NCBI RefSeq assembly: GCF_030867145.1
Contig: NC_134414.1
Location: 21,656,518 to 21,720,517, forward strand
Length of the DNA stretch: 64,000 nucleotides
Direction of reading: 5' to 3'
Source: Opisthocomus hoazin
Taxonomy: Eukaryota; Chordata; Aves; Opisthocomiformes; Opisthocomidae
Of the stretch, positions 59,173 to 64,000 are shown piece by piece (position 1 is the first letter of the stretch; each line of letters starts with the position of its first letter). A program made the translations under genes and the position numbers. The notes beneath the pieces were generated by a model, which ran no database searches, was not told the origin of the DNA, and saw only the letters and a program-made list of their open reading frames with translations.

Positions 59173-62100
59173 GTAAGTTGACTTTATAGTAAGGCTTATG
59201 AATCTCAATGATTTTATATTGGACATACCCCAAGTAAGGAGGAGAAAAGAGAAAATTCGACTCTTAGCAGAATACTCAGTTGAAGTCAGATGTGTTGTCC
59301 ATATGTATCAGAAGTCAGAATTGCTTCCAAAGCAATTCTGCTTCCAAGCAGAAAGTAGTTTTATTTGCATAACAAATATCCTTGTAGTTGCTTTAATTTA
59401 TGAATAACATGATTTGAATACGTGGGAAATTTTGACAGTTTTAATTTTTACTGCTTACTAATTTGCTTATACCTTTCTAAAATAGCTGCCATTTTCAGTC
59501 ATAATTTTGATGCTGTACTGCAATTTATGGGACTGGGAGCCAAGCTGCAGTACATGATAAGCCACTTCCCCACACAAATCGTAATAAACTATCTTTGCAA
59601 TAATGTAACCTTCAAACCATGATTTCTACTTCCAACAGGACCTTTGCTATTAGGAATTGAGCCAGTATCAGAGAGAGAGAGAGTATGCATGCACTTCTTG
59701 TAAAGTATGGTTATAAAGGCGTATTAACAGTATTCATGTAGATCTTTCATTTTCTTGGCAAATAGCTTAATAATTCAGGATTTCTCTGCACTTGGCATTC
59801 TGAGAAATGTTGCTTTCATTTAATCTTTAAATACAATGTTATAGTATGGGTGGGTTTGTGGTTTTTTTTATTATTTCTCTAAAGCAGATTTGGTACGTGA
59901 ATTTTTTGCATCTCCTTTGCTGTCTAGTCACTGTGTCTCTGTAGTAAAGAGATCCAAGTGAAATAGCCATCTGCTTCAGCAGGATGTTTTTCTGAACTTA
60001 TATGCATGCAAGGGGAGCCTCCTGCCTCCTGTTAAGCGAAGTGTTTGTTTTTCCAACTGGTATTTTAAACCTTTCTTTTTCTGTGCTGTTATTTAACAGC
60101 GCAGGGCACTTGTCATGAACTTAAGCGAATCAGCCTACTAGCTGCGTTTATAAGCAGCATCTTTCCTTTAGTGAAGTGTTATAAGCTGGTTTTATCAGCT
60201 GACTTTGTCGAAGATGAGCAGTTGCACAGTAACCTACCCACTGCCTGTGCTCTCTCCTCTACCGTGAGGAGCCGGCGACAGGTTGTCCTCTTGTCCCAGA
60301 GCTATGGAAGAAGGATGCTCCTGGAGTTACCTTTCAGCTCCTGTTATTCGAAGCCTGAGCTGTCCTGCCCCGGCACAGCCGCTGCCTGGAAGTGGCTTGC
60401 GTTTGTTAATAAATTTCAGTTTAATGTAGATAAGATATTGCTGTTTTAAAAACAAAGGGGTGTGAAAGATTTCTGCCTTAGTTAAAGAATGATGTTCTCA
60501 CTGCTTCCATGTTGCTCCCACGATTTTCCATGCTGAAACACACAGACTATTTCATGTTGCTTTTGTATGTTGGAAAGTGAATTGGGAAGTTTTGTTCAGA
60601 AAATGACAAAAGGAGAAACTTTGATGTAAAAGAATAAACAAAAGAAATTTTATGAAAAGTACAAGTGATTTAGAAAGTAATTTGGAACCTCACTGGGTAA
60701 CCTTTTAACAGTTTTCCGGCATTAAACATTTATAGGTTAGTTTATGCTCTGGCAAGTCAGACATTATTTTCTGTGATTCGGCATTGACCAGCTACAGTAA
60801 GGGTTAGTGGTTTGTACTTGGTGTGCGAGTGTGGAAGACCTCGTATCACCTGAAACCTCTCGTACATGAGGGCATAATAGTGATATATTTAGTTATTCTT
60901 CTAAGTAGCTGTGAAAAAACTCCCCAAAACTTCAAGATCTGTATCGTTAAGAGCTTAAATATAATTTAAATAATCTCCTACAGAAATGCGTACAGTGGTG
61001 CAGTATGTAATTTTTAGAAAGCAGAAATGCAGAACATACTATGCCTACCAGTGGAAACTAGTCTTGATCAATGCATATTGCAGGGTTACTGTGAAAGTTG
61101 TTGATAAATTGTGGAATACTTTAAATGTAAGGATTCTGTTTTCAGCAGGAATAAGAGAATGAAGGTTTCTGTCACTCAACTCTGTATTGTCTTGTGTATA
61201 ATAGAAGTTACACAGAAAGATTCAGGCATTGGTCATCTTTTATTTCATGTATACTTGATTACCACATTTTATGGATGTTAATAGCAAATTGGTAACTTGC
61301 AATACTTTTAGTATTTTTTTCCGATTTGTTTGTTTTCTGGATGAAAGTTTTGAAGTGATTATTACTGCATTAAGGTAGATCAGCTCATATATGAAGACTT
61401 CGAAACACCCGATTCCTCTGGGGTGTGAGAAGCACTGAGCAGTGTGAGTGTGGTTTTCCTGTTGCTGTATGTTGGAGTGTCGTAGAATCATAGAATGCTT
61501 TGGGTTGGAAGGGACCTTTAAAGGTCATCTCATCCAACCCCTCTGCAATGAGCAGGGACATCTTCAGCTAGACCAGGTTGCTCAGAGCCCCATCCAGCCT
61601 GGCCTTGGATCTTGTCCTGCTAGGGATGACTTGGGAACTGGTTTGTGTGCAGTGTACTGGATGATTGCTGCATTTCTAGCATGAGGCAGTGCATTAATAA
61701 ATAGTATCAAATGCTGCTGAGAGTCTAGGAGTGTGAAAATAGAGTGTATACTTGGCTAGATCAGTTAAATGTTTGGGTTTTTTTGTTGTTGTTGTTGTAT
61801 TTTTTTTTTTTTAAATCTTCTGTGTGCTAAATAAGGTAGGAGTCCTCTGGAGGCATTAGTATGTGATCATCTAATTGGGAGGTTTTGAGTGTGCCCAAAA
61901 AGGTTGAATTCAGTTTGCGTCTATGCTTTTAATGTCTGTGATTGATTTTGCAATTTAACTCTTCTTATGTTATGCTTATTGTTGGCAGCAAAACAGTCCC
62001 GCTGTGATTGTTGAGCTTCAGGATGATTTTGTAAATGGGAACATTACATTCAGCTTCAATTTTGAATAGCTGTTGTTGGAGACACCATTGCTTCCTTATC

Positions 62101-64000
62101 CCTGTGTCTTCCCTAGCCCCTCTGGTGGAAGAAGGAGCAAGAGGAGGTGTTAGGCTGGCTCCAGGTCTGCCGTGTGGTGTGTGGCGCCCTGACCTCTGGT
62201 CGCAGGTGGGCTCGGCTCATCCGTCTTTGTAACAAGGGAAGGGAGCTAGGCAGAAAGAGCAGGGGTTATTTAAACTGATGGTGGAGTGGAAGGGGATTTG
62301 TGTGACTTTCTTAGAACATTTAGTTTTTGTTGAATGTTCATGGTACCCAAGCTAACAGTGAAAGGTAGGTCATAGTGTGAAGTGAGACACATCCAAAGTT
62401 GGTTCTTCTAACTGCACAACTTGCAGCTTGATTCCACTCTTTCCTCCTCCCTTTCTTCGTGTGGCCCTTGGCTGCATGCATACTCTGTCATTTTTTGACA
62501 GCAGATACAAAGAAAAATCTGTTCTCTCCGCACTGCTGTATAAAAGAAGAAACCTTGTGTATACGATGAAAGACCTTGGCAGATATTACAATTTTATTAT
62601 GAGTTTCTGAGCTCATTTTTTAAGAGGTATTCACTAGCTGCCCTATTTATGTACTTTACTTAAATATGTCAGGATTTTTAGCTGGTGATATAACTCGTGA
62701 GACTTATTTAGAAGTACAGTGTTCTTATGCATAAAAAGGTCAGCTGTATGCATAGAACCATTAGCAGATATGAAGTATTTAGCTGTTGTGTTGACATTAT
62801 GGAAATTATACGTTTAAAGTGCATTTAACAATATTAACAGTATTGATATTGCAAAGACTATAAGCACTCCCTGGTTAAAAACTTTGTTTTTAATGCTAAT
62901 TTTATGATATTGGTTGTTGCATTTGGAGATGCAAAGGCTTTATTTCTTAAACTTCAAACATGATTTGTTTTCAGAACTATGACTGAGCCCATTTTTTTCT
63001 TGTATTTTTTTCTTGTTTTTTTTCTTGTTTTTGTTTAAAGTTTAAACTTTAATTTTAGTCGTCAGACCACTAAAACTCTTCAAGTAGGGTACTTGCTGGC
63101 TGCTTGGAACACAAAGGGCTGCGTTAAATAGTACTTGCAGAGTCCTTGGAGTTAGTCTGGACTCTCGAAGAGCCTGCTGTTTGAATCCAGTGACTATGGA
63201 GGGAAATTATTTTCTATGTCCTGATTCTGTCTCAGCTAGCTAGCTGGCTTGCCTTGTGATGCAATACTATTACGTACAATGACACTTTCTTACACTTCTC
63301 AGACACATACATTATGATGTGGATATGTGCATGCTGATAAAAGCAGCAGAGAACAGACAAGGGTAAATCTCCCTAACTAGGAGTGATAGGGGAGTCTATG
63401 CCAAGGAGCAGAGAGTGATAGCTAGTTGTAATGTGGACTTCATGCAGAAAATGGATCAAGGAAACATAATCAATGTGCACGAAAGTGAGGACTTGGTCCT
63501 CTAGAACGTTCTTTGAGAAGAAAGCTTGTTACCATTCACAGAAATCAAAATTAAGTTTCAGAGTTGTAATTCATCTTGATTGCTTCTCTTACATTGGCTT
63601 TTCCTTCTGAATGGGATCTCTCTCCTTCTATTCCATGTTATGAGATAGATTTTCGCCAGTCTTGTGTTTATGTGCTGCTTTTTCTGTGTGAAGAGTCTTC
63701 TCATTCCTCTGACCGGCTCTTACTAGCTCTTATGCTTTCGTATTAATTTATACTAAATGTGTGACTTCGTCTCCGTGGTGCTTTTTAGGGGGATGGCGAG
63801 ATAGAAGATACCCAAAGGAGGGAAGAAGCAATGGAGTGAGCTAGCTGACTCTGGTAGCGACGTTGTTTCCCATGTGGATAGCCCTCTGCTTTTGCTTTTG
63901 CTGTAGCGATGTGTTGTGTCCAAGAGAAGAAAGCTGCTCCAGGCACCCCACTAGCTAGAAAAAGAGCATTATTCCTTGGAGATGTGTTGAAAAGCTAGCA
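59173..64000 (+). other. DDX10 intron 13 (incomplete)
   Basis: At least 4828 nt with a CR1 tail at 61482-61620, a short GA repeat at 59671-59683, and T-rich tracts around 61780-61814 and 62995-63040. No sequence here codes for the Lys-rich DDX10 segment expected in exon 14, so the intron probably continues past the window. Confidence 0.8.
61482..61620 (-). mobile_element. CR1 LINE 3' fragment (antisense)
   Basis: Reads GTAGAATCATAGAATGCTTT, GGGACCTTTAAAGGTCATCT and GAGCCCCATCCAGCCTGGCC, the reverse complement of a CR1 3' end. It is closely similar to the fragment at 3497-3715, suggesting the same subfamily. Confidence 0.92.

Noticed and set aside
60480..60545. A TGATG ... CTGA pattern that might suggest a C/D-box snoRNA, plausible in a ribosome-biogenesis host gene.
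   Set aside because: The C box is not canonical, and no terminal stem or internal C'/D' boxes are evident. The same kind of match occurs by chance many times in 64 kb.
61990..62067. Possible exon after a good acceptor TTGTTGGCAG, phase 0, ending in a stop (QNSPAVIVELQDDF...).
   Set aside because: The peptide has no similarity to the Lys-rich DDX10 C-terminal region and there is no other support. It could at most be a minor alternative end.
63790..63840. Possible terminal exon GDGEIEDTQRREEAME followed by TGA after TTTTTAG.
   Set aside because: Compatible phase and acidic composition, but too short, a weak upstream pyrimidine tract, and no match to known DDX10 sequence.

Overview
This window is eukaryotic, almost certainly a bird. 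It holds thirteen GT-AG exons separated by long AT-rich introns, several CR1 LINE copies (the dominant avian retrotransposon) with the typical 3' end GATTCTGTGATTCTG, and an LTR-type repeat whose sequence resembles a common avian family. The species cannot be named from sequence reading alone.

One protein-coding gene is supported: DDX10, on the + strand. It is a DEAD-box RNA helicase of nucleolar ribosome biogenesis, the counterpart of yeast Dbp4/Hca4. Exon 1 with the start codon is at 480-665, inside a GC- and CpG-rich segment that also carries a 27-unit pentanucleotide array. Exons 2-13 follow at 7616-7676, 7901-8031, 10150-10308, 10760-10880, 11952-12141, 14328-14454, 15682-15844, 17413-17497, 35270-35371, 43386-43473, 50451-50539 and 58710-59172. 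Joined, they keep one open frame of 655 codons covering both RecA-like lobes with every helicase motif, the post-helicase domain and an acidic linker. No stop codon follows exon 13, so the basic C-terminal part lies beyond position 64000. Ordinary longest-ORF reading finds only pieces of this gene because most exons are 61-190 nt.

Region by region: 1-780 is promoter and exon 1. Intron 1 (666-7615) holds three CR1 pieces and an unassigned GC-rich block at about 5010-6215 that may be an LTR-type insertion. Introns 2-8 (7677-17412) are compact and carry most of the helicase core, with one CR1 copy that has an internal deletion. Intron 9 (17498-35269) is the largest. It contains a 3.1 kb CR1 with endonuclease and reverse-transcriptase reading frames broken by one deletion/frameshift, and an antisense LTR-like element at about 29795-30785. 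Intron 10 (35372-43385) is full of old, heavily decayed CR1/L3-like relics in both orientations. Introns 11 and 12 hold a few CR1 fragments. Intron 13 (from 59173) holds one CR1 tail and no recognisable further exon.

No CRISPR array, operon, tRNA, rRNA or recognisable snoRNA was found. I see no convincing previously undescribed biological system. The less explained items are the pentanucleotide array in the promoter/5' leader, the GC-rich block in intron 1, and the layered old retroelements in intron 10.
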